A stretch of 9,946 nt of DNA from DAOTXK01 sp034435395 (GCA_034435395.1 DAOTXK010000058.1:1-9946), one strand, 5' to 3'; positions 1 through 5,742 are shown, numbered from the stretch's first letter. Notes: a model not told the origin generated them from the sequence alone. Numbers and translations: made by a program.

Positions 1-1
1 G

Positions 2-1090
2 GTCGGCGCGGAGATGCGGCACCATGGCCGCCCGGCCGGCCCGACGGACGCCCCCGACCGGTTGCAATGGGCCTGGCGCGAGGGCGACCTGGCCTGGGGC
101 TGGGGCGTGGCCTGCTCCTACAAAAACACCGGCCTGGGCGGCGGCGCGCCGGATAAGGCCGGGGCTGAGGTGGAAGCCTTTGAGGACGGCACGGTGGAGG
201 TGCGCACCTCGTCGGCGGATATGGGGCAGGGCCTCCGCGCCGTGCTGGCCCAGATCGCCGCCGAAGAACTGGGGCTCCGGTACGAGCAGGTGCGCGTGTT
301 GCTCTCCGACACCGACCGCACGCCTGACGGCGGCCCCACCACCGCCAGCCGTCAGACCTACATGAGCGGCAACGCCGTCCGCCACGCGGCGATCATCCTC
401 CGGGAAGCGCTGACCCGCGCCGTGGCGGAAGAGATCGACTGCCCGCCGGAGCGCCTGCGATTTGAGGAAGGGCTGGTGCGCTACGACGGGTCGGCGGTGG
501 CGTTCGGCGAGGCCGTCCGGTTGATGCGCGAGCACGGCCTGGAGACGCGGGCGCGGCATGAGTTCTGGGCGCCCCCCACCCAGCCATTGGGCGAAGGCGG
601 CGACATGCACGTCGCCTTCTCCTATGCCACGCAGGCGGCGCTAGTGAGCGTGGACCTGACCAGCGGCGCGGTGACCGTGCACCGGGTGATCGCCGCCACC
701 GATGTGGGCCGGGCCATCAACCCGCTGCTCTTGCAGGGGCAGATCGAAGGCGGGGTCGTCATGGCCCTGGGCAACGCCCTGACCGAGAGTTACATCGTGG
801 AGGAGGGCGTGCCCTGGACCACGCGGCTGGCCCGCTACAAGATGCCCAGCATCAAACATGCGCCGGCGATCACCAGCTACCTGGTGGAGCATGCCGTCTC
901 CAGCGGGCCGTATGGGGCCAAGGGCGTGGGGGAAATCCCGTCGATCAACACCATGCCCGCCATCGCCAACGCCATCTATCACGCGGTGGGCGTGCGCGTC
1001 ACCAGCGTCCCGGTGGACCAGGACGCGCTGCTGCGGGCCATCCGGAGCGGCGAAACCGAGGTGCACACCGCCTGGCAGGATGTGCGGTGA
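2..1090 (+). CDS. Xanthine dehydrogenase-family molybdopterin-binding (large) subunit, C-terminal part; 5' end outside window
   Basis: This is the C-terminal half of a molybdenum hydroxylase large subunit (xanthine dehydrogenase / aldehyde oxidase / CO dehydrogenase family), which binds the molybdopterin cofactor and hydroxylates a heterocycle or aldehyde. The frame is open from base 2, so the ATG at 14 is almost certainly internal; family members are about 700-800 residues and only about 360 are seen. Recognisable stretches are a cofactor-loop motif SADMGQGL, the segment PTTASRQTYMSGNAV, the block DVGRAINPLLLQGQIEGG, and near the C-terminus GAKGVGEIPS, whose Glu is in the position of the family's catalytic glutamate. 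The substrate cannot be told from this part. No FAD or 2Fe-2S subunit gene follows; partners would be upstream. A terminator starts 39 bp after the TGA stop, so this is the last gene of its operon. Confidence 0.93.
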   Translation, partial: VGAEMRHHGRPAGPTDAPDRLQWAWREGDLAWGWGVACSYKNTGLGGGAPDKAGAEVEAFEDGTVEVRTSSADMGQGLRAVLAQIAAEELGLRYEQVRVLLSDTDRTPDGGPTTASRQTYMSGNAVRHAAIILREALTRAVAEEIDCPPERLRFEEGLVRYDGSAVAFGEAVRLMREHGLETRARHEFWAPPTQPLGEGGDMHVAFSYATQAALVSVDLTSGAVTVHRVIAATDVGRAINPLLLQGQIEGGVVMALGNALTESYIVEEGVPWTTRLARYKMPSIKHAPAITSYLVEHAVSSGPYGAKGVGEIPSINTMPAIANAIYHAVGVRVTSVPVDQDALLRAIRSGETEVHTAWQDVR

Positions 1091-1128
1091 GTGGCACGGG
1101 GTGCGGCGGACGCTGAATCAGGCTGAGG

Positions 1129-1165
1129 CGGAGCCGAACGGTGGGTTCGTGGCTCCGTCTTTTTT
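1129..1165 (+). terminator. Intrinsic terminator after the molybdenum hydroxylase gene
   Basis: CGGAGCC (1129-1135) pairs with GGCTCCG (1151-1157), and GAAC (1136-1139) pairs with GTTC (1145-1148) across a two-base bulge, leaving a 5-nt loop. The stem is followed by TCTTTTTT (1158-1165). A GC-rich stem plus an uninterrupted run of six T is a standard Rho-independent terminator. It separates the upstream operon from the MerR unit. Confidence 0.9.
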
Positions 1166-1396
1166 GTGTTTGCTGATGTCCGGAGAAAGCGCCCGGTCAG
1201 CCAGGCCATGCTTAAGCCCGCCAAAGGGACTTGGGGGCCGGGCCATCCCCTGCGCTGAGAGCCTTTAGTGCGCTCGTCAGGGGTTCCGGGGGAATGTTTT
1301 GAGCCTCAAGCGACGCTGGCACGGACTGGCCGTGCCGATCCCATCACTCTGATCACCGGTTTTGAATCGAGGTCTTGTGTTTTTGTGCACCACCCC
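1166..1396. other. Non-coding spacer before the MerR promoter
   Basis: I see no gene in this stretch. It contains a perfect 7-bp hairpin, GGCACGG (1318-1324) with CCGTGCC (1330-1336) and a 5-nt loop, and a weaker CCCCTG/CAGGGG pair (1247-1252 with 1278-1283). Neither is followed by a T run. ORFs crossing it start from poor codons and have no recognisable protein character. Confidence 0.6.
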
Positions 1397-1427
1397 TTGA
1401 CTTAGAGCGCGCTCTAAGTTGTATAGT
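1397..1427 (+). promoter_or_regulatory. MerR-type promoter with palindromic operator
   Basis: A -35 box TTGACT (1397-1402) and a -10 box TATAGT (1422-1427) are separated by 19 bp rather than the usual 17. The spacer holds most of a perfect 18-bp palindrome, CTTAGAGCGCGCTCTAAG (1401-1418). An overlong 19-bp spacer with the operator between -35 and -10 is the hallmark of promoters activated by MerR-family proteins through DNA untwisting. Transcription should begin near 1434 and read into the regulator gene, so the regulator probably controls itself and the genes behind it. The operator resembles the inverted repeat reported for Bacillus AdhR (CTTAAAGTTCACTTTAAG, from memory). Confidence 0.88.
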
Positions 1428-1460
1428 GGGGGTGTCATGACAACGGTTGGTGAGGGAACC

Positions 1461-1865
1461 ATGGATACTGAGCTGACCATTCAACAGATGGCTGGCGAAA
1501 CCGGCCTGAGCGAGCATACCCTGCGCTACTATGAGCGCATCGGCCTGATCGCGCCAGTGAGCCGGGCCGCCAGCGGCCATCGCCGCTACTCGTCCGCCGA
1601 CCTCGGCTGGATCGATTTCCTCAAGTGCCTGCGGGCGACCGGCATGCCGGTCGCGCAGATGAAGCAGTACGCCGACCTCCAACGCCACGGCGATCCGACG
1701 TATGGGGGCCGCCTGTCCCTGTTGGAGAACCACCGGCAGCGGGTGCTGGAACAGCTTGAGGAACTCCGGCGGAGTCTGGATGTGATCGAGTACAAGATCG
1801 GCTATTACTCAAAAGAGAGGGAAAAACTCAAGGAAGCGCTTCCGGAGGAGTTCCACCAGGCCTGA
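1461..1865 (+). CDS. MerR-family transcriptional regulator, AdhR/NmlR/YyaN-like
   Basis: A 134-residue DNA-binding regulator. Residues 5-75 form the MerR winged helix-turn-helix (TIQQMAGETGLSEHTLRYYERIGLI, then SGHRRYSSADLGWIDFLKCLRATGM). Residues 85-125 are the heptad-rich dimerisation helix, ending in the subfamily's KIGYYSKE motif. There is no extended effector domain and no metal-binding cysteine cluster. The single Cys56 in FLKCLR aligns with the conserved thiol (Cys52) of Bacillus AdhR, which senses reactive aldehydes. I chose ATG 1461 because GTGAGGG lies just upstream at a normal distance and the promoter's -10 box ends at 1427. An in-frame ATG at 1437 would leave almost no leader, and the TTG at 1419 lies inside the promoter. 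An aldo/keto reductase downstream fits an aldehyde-responsive circuit, which is an inference. Confidence 0.93.
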   Translation: MDTELTIQQMAGETGLSEHTLRYYERIGLIAPVSRAASGHRRYSSADLGWIDFLKCLRATGMPVAQMKQYADLQRHGDPTYGGRLSLLENHRQRVLEQLEELRRSLDVIEYKIGYYSKEREKLKEALPEEFHQA

Positions 1866-1929
1866 GCCGGCATGAGCGGCGCAGCAGGCGTTCCTTGACT
1901 TTTCAGGCTACAGAGGGAGGTCATGTGGG

Positions 1930-2199
1930 ATGTTCCCGCTACCCTTAAACCCGTGGGGACAGCGTATCCTGATCAAAGCGTGGATGAAGCACTTACACGC
2001 GCAGGAGGCGGCGCGCCAGGCGACTCCGGCCCGTCGAGCGGCAGCCGCATCCCGGCTGTGGTGGCTGGGGCGGTTGTTCCGCCAGCAGGTGGGGAATCGC
2101 CTGGCCTGGCGCGGCCAGCGTCGGCGGTCGGAATGGCCCGCCGCCTGTCGGCCTGTTGAGATCGCGTTATCGCAGCAGGCCGTCAATGAGCGGTGTTGA
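1930..2199 (+). CDS. Small basic hypothetical protein (89 aa)
   Basis: I do not recognise this protein. It is 89 residues long, rich in Arg, Gln, Ala and Trp, and has no signal peptide or membrane segment. The middle (about residues 12-65) could form amphipathic helices with repeated WxxxL and RLxW spacings. ATG 1930 is preceded by GGGAGG (1915-1920) at 9 nt, a good ribosome binding site. A second ATG at 1923 opens another frame (78 aa, Gly/Pro-rich) but sits only 2 nt from the same site. Third codon positions are GC-rich in the 1930 frame, as expected for coding DNA here. It lies 64 bp after the MerR gene on the same strand and could be co-transcribed with it. It may still be a chance ORF. 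Confidence 0.4.
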   Translation: MFPLPLNPWGQRILIKAWMKHLHAQEAARQATPARRAAAASRLWWLGRLFRQQVGNRLAWRGQRRRSEWPAACRPVEIALSQQAVNERC

Positions 2200-2376
2200 T
2201 CGGACGGCCGGGAGCGCCCAGGGCCGAAGCCCGATCGGCGGCGCGCGTCGCTGACGGTCGCCCGGCCAGGCGCTCACCGGTTGCCTGAGCCATGGCGCGG
2301 GGGTGGCGCGTACCCGCTGGCAGGTTGGGATGGCCGCCGCCCCTCCGCGCCCACTACCAGAAAGGATAACGGAGGG

Positions 2377-3369
2377 ATGCAACGACAGTTGGGACGTTCG
2401 GGGGTGATGGTATCGGCCATGGGCCTGGGCTGTTGGGCTATCGGCGGCCCCTGGACGTTTAATGGTCGTCCGGCGGGCTGGGGCGAGGTCGATGATGCCG
2501 AGTCGATCCGGGCGCTGCACGCCGCGCTGGACCACGGCATCACGTTCTTCGACACGGCGGCCAACTATGGGGCCGGGCACAGCGAGCGGATTCTGGGCCG
2601 CGCCCTGGCCGGGAAGCGGGATCGGGCCGTGATCGCCACCAAGTTCGGCTACCGGGTGGACGAAGCGGCCAAGGCGGTAGTCCCTTACGGGGAGGAGGCG
2701 GCTACCTCGGACGTGGTGCCCACGATCCGGGCGGACTGCGAGGCCAGCCTGCGCCGCCTGAACGTCGAGGTCATCGATCTCTATCAGTTTCATATCAACG
2801 AATACCCGCCGGAGCGGGCCGCCGCCGTGCGCGACGCGCTGGAAGAGCTGGTCGCGGCGGGCAAAATCCGCTACTATGGCTGGAGCACCGACAACCCCGA
2901 CGGGGCGCGCGTCTTCGCTGAGGGCGAACACTGCGTCGCCATCCAGCACAACATGAACGTGATCCATGATGCGCCGGAAGTGCTGGCGGTGTGTGAGGCC
3001 TTCAACCTGGCCAGCATCAACCGGGGGCCGCTGGGGATGGGGCTGCTGACCGGCAAATACACCCGCCGCTCGACCTTTGTTGCCGACGACGTGCGCGCGT
3101 CGGCGGACTGGTTCAGGGAGGGGTTCTGGGAGAAAATCCTGCCCCGCCTGGACGACATCCGCGATGTGCTGACCAGCGACGGGCGGACCCTGGCCCAGGG
3201 CGCGCTGGGATGGATCTGGGCGCGCAGCCCGCGCACCATCCCCATCCCCGGCGTCCGGACGGTGGCCCAGGTGGAGGAAAACGCGGGGGCGCTGGCTTTT
3301 GGGCCGCTCTCCCCGGACCAGATGCGGCAGATCGAGGTCCTGCTGGGTCGGGCCGCGAGCGCCGCCTAG
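2377..3369 (+). CDS. Aldo/keto reductase
   Basis: A 330-residue NADPH-dependent oxidoreductase of the AKR superfamily ((beta/alpha)8 barrel, cytosolic), expected to reduce aldehydes or ketones to alcohols. The complete catalytic tetrad is visible: Asp59 and Tyr64 (FFDTAANYG), Lys89 (IATKFGY) and His139 (LYQFHINEY). The cofactor-binding C-terminal half shows NRGPLGMGLLTGKY and IPIPGVRTVAQVEENAGAL, the usual AKR dinucleotide site. Length is normal for the family. I chose ATG 2377 because homologous N-termini begin just before QLGRSGVMVS and because AAAGGA (2361-2366) and GGAGGG (2371-2376) precede it. The frame stays open back to a TTG at 2281, but those residues do not look like AKR sequence. 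It lies downstream of the MerR-type regulator and 17 bp before the flavodoxin gene, which suggests an aldehyde-detoxification operon. The exact substrate is unknown. Confidence 0.95.
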   Translation: MQRQLGRSGVMVSAMGLGCWAIGGPWTFNGRPAGWGEVDDAESIRALHAALDHGITFFDTAANYGAGHSERILGRALAGKRDRAVIATKFGYRVDEAAKAVVPYGEEAATSDVVPTIRADCEASLRRLNVEVIDLYQFHINEYPPERAAAVRDALEELVAAGKIRYYGWSTDNPDGARVFAEGEHCVAIQHNMNVIHDAPEVLAVCEAFNLASINRGPLGMGLLTGKYTRRSTFVADDVRASADWFREGFWEKILPRLDDIRDVLTSDGRTLAQGALGWIWARSPRTIPIPGVRTVAQVEENAGALAFGPLSPDQMRQIEVLLGRAASAA

Positions 3370-3386
3370 ACAAAGGCAGGTCGCCG

Positions 3387-3896
3387 ATGGACCACCGCGT
3401 GCTGGTGACCTACGCCACCCGCGCCGGATCGACCGCCGAAGTGGCTGCCGCCATCGCCGAAGTTCTGGCGGGCGGCGGCCTGGCCGTTGATCCCCGCCCG
3501 GTGACCGACGTGGCCGACCTCGGCGGCTACCAGGCCGCCGTGATCGGCAGTCCGCTGCATTCGGGGAAATGGCTGCCGGAGGCCCTGGCTTTTGTGGGGC
3601 GGCACCAGGCGGCGCTGCGACAGATGCCGACCGCCCTGTTTCTGCTCTGCATGTTGGACGGCACCGAAGAGACGCGCCGGGTGAAAGAAGCCAAGCTGGA
3701 GTCAGTGCGCCTCCGGCTGAAGCCGGCGGCCGTCGGGGTGTTCGCCGGGGCCATGGACTATGGCAAACTCCCCCCGATTGAGCGGCTGAAGGCCCAGACC
3801 AAGGGCCTGCCGGAGGGCGACTTCCGCGATTGGGAGGCCATCCGCCGGTGGGCCGCCGACCTGCGCCCGGCGCTGGCCGCGCCTCAGCGGGGATAA
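3387..3896 (+). CDS. Flavodoxin-domain protein (HemG-like / Flavodoxin_5)
   Basis: A 169-residue FMN-binding flavodoxin-fold protein. The N-terminal VLVTYATRAGSTAEVA (residues 5-20) is the FMN phosphate loop (T-x-x-x-G-S-T). The beta-3 region reads AAVIGSPLHSGKW, and the C-terminus GDFRDWEAIRRWAADL is typical of the Flavodoxin_5 group, which includes menaquinone-dependent protoporphyrinogen oxidase (HemG). Members near aldo/keto reductases are usually of unproven function, so I do not assign haem synthesis: no other haem gene is here. ATG 3387 has AAAGGCAGG (3372-3380) upstream and begins 17 bp after the reductase stop, so the two genes are almost certainly co-transcribed. It could serve as electron carrier or flavin reductase in a redox-stress response, which is an inference from context. 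Confidence 0.88.
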   Translation: MDHRVLVTYATRAGSTAEVAAAIAEVLAGGGLAVDPRPVTDVADLGGYQAAVIGSPLHSGKWLPEALAFVGRHQAALRQMPTALFLLCMLDGTEETRRVKEAKLESVRLRLKPAAVGVFAGAMDYGKLPPIERLKAQTKGLPEGDFRDWEAIRRWAADLRPALAAPQRG

Positions 3897-3956
3897 TCCA
3901 CCGTCCCGCAATGATGCCGGTCGAATGCCCACGGCGATGGGGCCGCCCCGGATGGT

Positions 3957-4721
3957 TCAGGCGTGAATCACCTCATACCGCAGCCAGACGCGCCCGCCGT
4001 CCTGGACCTGGCAGGAGAGCAGCTTGAGCCGTGTCGGCGGCTCGTCGGGACGGAGCGCGGGCGAGTCAAACAGCGAGGGTGTGTCGAAGCCGCCGATGAC
4101 CGCTGGCAGGAATTCGACGTTGATCTCGTCCACCAGCCCGGCCCGCAGCAGCGCGCCGTTCAGTTTGCCCCCGGCGGTGGAGAGCACACACGCCACGCCC
4201 AGACGGTTTTTCATTTTTTCCAGCGCCAGCCTGAGATCAACCGGCCCCTCACCCGCCACCAGGTAGGGGATGTTCTCCCGGCGCAGATAGGCCAGGTATT
4301 CCGGCGGCGTGTGCTGGCCGACCCACACCAGCAGGTGCCACCCGGCCCACTCCTCGCCCGGCCACGCTTTGACCCACCCCCGGACACGGCCCCGGCCATC
4401 GACTGCCGTGAACCAGCCCTGGCCTCCCGATCGGTTGACGACGGCCTCCGGCAGGAAGTCCTGGTACAGCGCCGCCGGGTCGCCTTCCACGGGCGGGAGC
4501 GGCTCCGGCTCGGTGCCCTCACCCAGGAAGGAGCCGCTGCCTTCCAGGGTGGCCCCCGGCTGGTGGGTCGCCCGGAGCCATCGGTGCACCGAAAACGGGC
4601 CATCCGGGCGGTCGATGGCCTGCCAGCGCTCATCCCCGTAGAGCAGCAGCGCGTCCGGGGCGAGGGTGAGTCGCCCGTCCACTGACGCGGTTGCATGGAC
4701 AATGACTCGCGGTCGGTTCAT
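3957..4721 (-). CDS. RibD C-terminal / dihydrofolate-reductase-fold oxidoreductase
   Basis: A 254-residue stand-alone member of the RibD_C reductase family, whose best-known relatives reduce the ribosylamino-pyrimidine intermediate of riboflavin synthesis with NADPH. The N-terminal strand RVIVHATASVDGRLTLAPD (residues 5-23) and the C-terminal block STAGGKLNGALLRAGLVDEINVEFLP, followed by GGFDTPSLFDSP, are characteristic of the family. No cytidine-deaminase-like domain is present, so this is not a full bifunctional RibD. The middle (residues about 50-130) is longer than in minimal family members. ATG 4721 is preceded on the minus strand by GGAGGAGGAGG, an unusually extended Shine-Dalgarno tract ending 3 nt before the start. 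No other riboflavin gene is nearby, so the substrate is unknown. The gene converges on the flavodoxin gene with 60 bp between their ends and no strong terminator visible. Confidence 0.9.
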   Translation of the reverse strand: MNRPRVIVHATASVDGRLTLAPDALLLYGDERWQAIDRPDGPFSVHRWLRATHQPGATLEGSGSFLGEGTEPEPLPPVEGDPAALYQDFLPEAVVNRSGGQGWFTAVDGRGRVRGWVKAWPGEEWAGWHLLVWVGQHTPPEYLAYLRRENIPYLVAGEGPVDLRLALEKMKNRLGVACVLSTAGGKLNGALLRAGLVDEINVEFLPAVIGGFDTPSLFDSPALRPDEPPTRLKLLSCQVQDGGRVWLRYEVIHA

Positions 4722-4841
4722 CAGCCTCCTCCTCCGCAGATGGCCGCCACGCCTGGCGTCCAGACCATCCCCATCTCTTTAACACTCTGTATGCGGCTCG
4801 CTGAAGCCATAGATAGTTTACCCGGTTTCAGGGCTGCCGGT

Positions 4842-4895
4842 CCCTCAATTATTGAGGGGCAGGGCGGTCGGCGGGGGGGCCGAAGGGGCTGCCCC
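4842..4895. repeat. Nested inverted repeats upstream of the AT-rich island
   Basis: CCCTCAAT (4842-4849) and ATTGAGGG (4851-4858) form a perfect 17-bp palindrome around one base. Overlapping it, GGGGCAG (4856-4862) pairs with CTGCCCC (4889-4895), and inside that TCGGC (4868-4872) pairs with GCCGA (4879-4883) around six G. The two larger structures share bases 4856-4858, so they compete. This could be a protein-binding palindrome or transcript-end structure; there is no T run. Confidence 0.5.
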
Positions 4896-4921
4896 GTCAT
4901 TAGGATTCAGTATGGAAAATC

Positions 4922-4970
4922 TTAATGAATTATTTATGCTTTACTCTTGACATATTTTTGGTTAATGAAT
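4922..4970 (+). repeat. Direct repeat TTAATGAAT, 40 bp apart
   Basis: TTAATGAAT occurs at 4922-4930 and again at 4962-4970, starting exactly 40 bp apart (about four helical turns). The second copy overlaps the spacer and first base of the -10 element of the adjacent promoter. The placement is compatible with paired operator sites for a repressor. That function is inferred. Confidence 0.4.
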
Positions 4971-4975
4971 ATCAT
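4947..4975 (+). promoter_or_regulatory. Near-consensus sigma-70 promoter in an AT-rich island
   Basis: TTGACA (4947-4952, perfect -35) is followed after exactly 17 bp by TATCAT (4970-4975, five of six matches to TATAAT). The surroundings are strongly AT-rich, unlike the rest of the window. Transcription would start near 4982 and read rightward into non-coding sequence and, if not stopped at 5613, toward the phage capsid gene. It is the best housekeeping-type promoter in the window. Confidence 0.75.
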
Positions 4976-5049
4976 GTAGGTAGTCCACTGAAGGCCGCAA
5001 TTCATCACCGCTCACACGCCAGACGGCCCGTATCGAGGTTCGGGGGTAG

Positions 5050-5098
5050 GCCAGTCCAGGGATGAGATTCTCATGGAATTCTTATAAAAAGGACTGGC
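5050..5098. repeat. Inverted repeat GCCAGTCC/GGACTGGC with inner hairpin
   Basis: GCCAGTCC (5050-5057) is perfectly complementary to GGACTGGC (5091-5098). Between them is a second small perfect hairpin, ATGAGA-T-TCTCAT. As RNA this would be a closed stem with an inner hairpin and an A/U-rich side. The right arm overlaps the -35 box of the second promoter candidate, so it could also be an operator. Confidence 0.5.
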
Positions 5099-5123
5099 AA
5101 AATCGGAAAACAGGTGGTATAGT
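5094..5123 (+). promoter_or_regulatory. Candidate second promoter with extended -10
   Basis: TATAGT (5118-5123) is preceded by TGG, giving an extended -10 (TGGTATAGT). A weak -35, CTGGCA (5094-5099, four of six matches), lies 18 bp upstream. Transcription would start close to 5130, at the first copy of the 16-bp repeat (5133-5148). Weaker than the promoter at 4947 but well formed at -10. Confidence 0.5.
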
Positions 5124-5132
5124 AAGGTCGTT

Positions 5133-5261
5133 AGGCGGACCCACTCATCGCACCCCTACAATGCAGCCGTGGGCCCGCCTGCACAGACGAGGCCACTGAC
5201 ATTGTGCTCACAATGGACAATCCCCCCCTGTGGTGTCGTCTGTGCAGGCGGGTTCACTCAT
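5133..5261 (+). repeat. Imperfect 16-bp direct repeat flanking the long hairpin
   Basis: AGGCGGACCCACTCAT (5133-5148) and AGGCGGGTTCACTCAT (5246-5261) match at 13 of 16 positions, and all three differences are transitions. Both copies are complementary to GTGGGCCCGCCT (5169-5180), which lies between them. That segment can therefore pair with either the upstream or the downstream copy, but not both. Confidence 0.6.
5169..5257 (+). other. Long hairpin with 17-bp perfect stem
   Basis: CCCGCCTGCACAGACGA (5174-5190) and TCGTCTGTGCAGGCGGG (5236-5252) are perfectly complementary. Allowing two G-U pairs the stem extends outward to 5169/5257, giving 22 pairs. The 45-nt loop contains CATTGT-GCTC-ACAATG, a perfect inner hairpin. 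No T run follows, so it is not a standard terminator. It could be the core of a structured RNA, a processing site, or the ends of a very small inverted-repeat element; no flanking target duplication is evident. Confidence 0.75.
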
Positions 5262-5294
5262 GAAGCCCTCATAATCCTCCGACCTGCCTAAGTT

Positions 5295-5339
5295 GACAAC
5301 ACGGTCTAACGTCCTTCCATCGCCGCTGGCTGTGTTGTC
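5295..5339 (+). repeat. Inverted repeat GACAACAC/GTGTTGTC
   Basis: GACAACAC (5295-5302) pairs perfectly with GTGTTGTC (5332-5339) across 29 nt. It falls in the middle of the candidate structured RNA. A competing 6-bp pair, CCGCTG/CAGCGG, uses part of the loop (5323-5328 with 5355-5360). Confidence 0.45.
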
Positions 5340-5450
5340 TCTCGCGCCCGGTATCAGCGGTTACCCATCGCCGCACCGTTGTCGGATCATGGCACACGCT
5401 TTACTGTTACATCGGACCACGCATTACCGGAACATGGGAGACTCATCGCT

Positions 5451-5510
5451 GTATCATCGCCGCCCCACCGCACCTTTCCGTAACCCATGATACCCCCTTA
5501 TGAGGCGGCG
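5451..5510 (+). repeat. Interleaved inverted repeats (pseudoknot-like order)
   Basis: GTATCAT (5451-5457) pairs with ATGATAC (5487-5493), and the immediately following CGCCGCC (5458-5464) pairs with GGCGGCG (5504-5510). The order a-b-a'-b' means the helices are either a pseudoknot or alternatives. All pairs are perfect. Confidence 0.4.
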
Positions 5511-5552
5511 GCTCAACGTCACACCCATCCCGGCCTGTCCGCCGACCGATAA

Positions 5553-5613
5553 CGGCGGTGTTCCCCCGTAGCAGCCGATCGTCCTACACCGGGAACGCCG
5601 CCGCCTTGTTTTT
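5553..5613 (+). terminator. Intrinsic-type terminator ending the structured region
   Basis: CGGCGGTGTTCCC (5553-5565) pairs with GGGAACGCCGCCG (5591-5603) with a single G-U pair, and a small GTAG/CTAC stem lies in the loop. It is followed by CC and then TTGTTTTT (5606-5613). A 13-bp GC-rich stem and a T-rich tail fit Rho-independent termination of rightward transcription, although the T run is interrupted by one G and the loop is long. Confidence 0.7.
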
Positions 5614-5691
5614 CCCGCTGATACAGTCATTGCCTCGCGCCGGGGCAGACTGCTGGTTGCCCTGTTGATTCCCCCCGCGCGATCCCCCGTG

Positions 5692-5732
5692 AACAAAACG
5701 TGAAAAAAACGGCCAAAACGCGGCCAAATATT
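5692..5732 (+). promoter_or_regulatory. Phased A-tracts upstream of the capsid promoter (possible UP-type element)
   Basis: A series of A runs, with GGCCAAA repeated at 5711-5717 and 5722-5728 (11 bp, about one helical turn), lies some 30-70 bp upstream of the extended -10 at 5756-5764. Phased A-tracts bend DNA and can act as UP elements for RNA polymerase. There is no recognisable -35 box between, so such an element may compensate. Inference from position and composition. Confidence 0.35.
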
Positions 5733-5742
5733 TCGCCCATTC

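Larger units (their letters stand above)
4982..5613 (+). ncRNA. Candidate structured non-coding RNA (or long structured leader)
   Basis: No known RNA family is recognised. The case rests on organisation: a near-consensus promoter (4947-4975), a second candidate promoter (5094-5123), then a series of inverted repeats that would fold in RNA, namely GCCAGTCC/GGACTGGC (5050-5057 with 5091-5098), a 17-bp perfect stem (5174-5190 with 5236-5252), GACAACAC/GTGTTGTC (5295-5302 with 5332-5339), CCGCTG/CAGCGG (5323-5328 with 5355-5360) and GTATCAT/ATGATAC (5451-5457 with 5487-5493). It ends in an intrinsic-type terminator. No convincing ORF lies inside. I looked for tmRNA, RNase P, SRP and tRNA signatures and saw none. 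It sits directly before phage structural genes, where large ncRNAs such as GOLLD and ROOL are known in other phages, but no similarity to those is claimed. Confidence 0.35.

Noticed and set aside
2167..2967. 266-codon minus-strand ORF
   Set aside because: Antisense shadow of the aldo/keto reductase; no recognisable protein features.
3210..3386. Upstream extension of the flavodoxin frame into the reductase gene
   Set aside because: It overlaps the reductase coding region by about 160 bases; ATG 3387 has a good ribosome binding site and fits family N-termini.
4695..4925. 76-codon plus-strand ORF at the RibD-like gene start
   Set aside because: Overlaps a clear minus-strand gene start and the palindromes; low-complexity product.
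5130..5292. Integron attC-like site (GTTAGGC near 5130 and GCCTAAG near 5287)
   Set aside because: The core-like boxes are in the wrong order and orientation for attC, and one lacks the terminal AAC.
5293..5298. TTGACA as a third promoter -35
   Set aside because: No acceptable -10 element at 16-19 bp downstream.
5293..5490. 65-codon plus-strand ORF inside the candidate RNA
   Set aside because: TTG start inside a TTGACA-like string, no ribosome binding site, no protein character.
4982..5613. CRISPR array
   Set aside because: The repeats are few, unequal and irregularly spaced; no regular repeat-spacer pattern and no cas gene.
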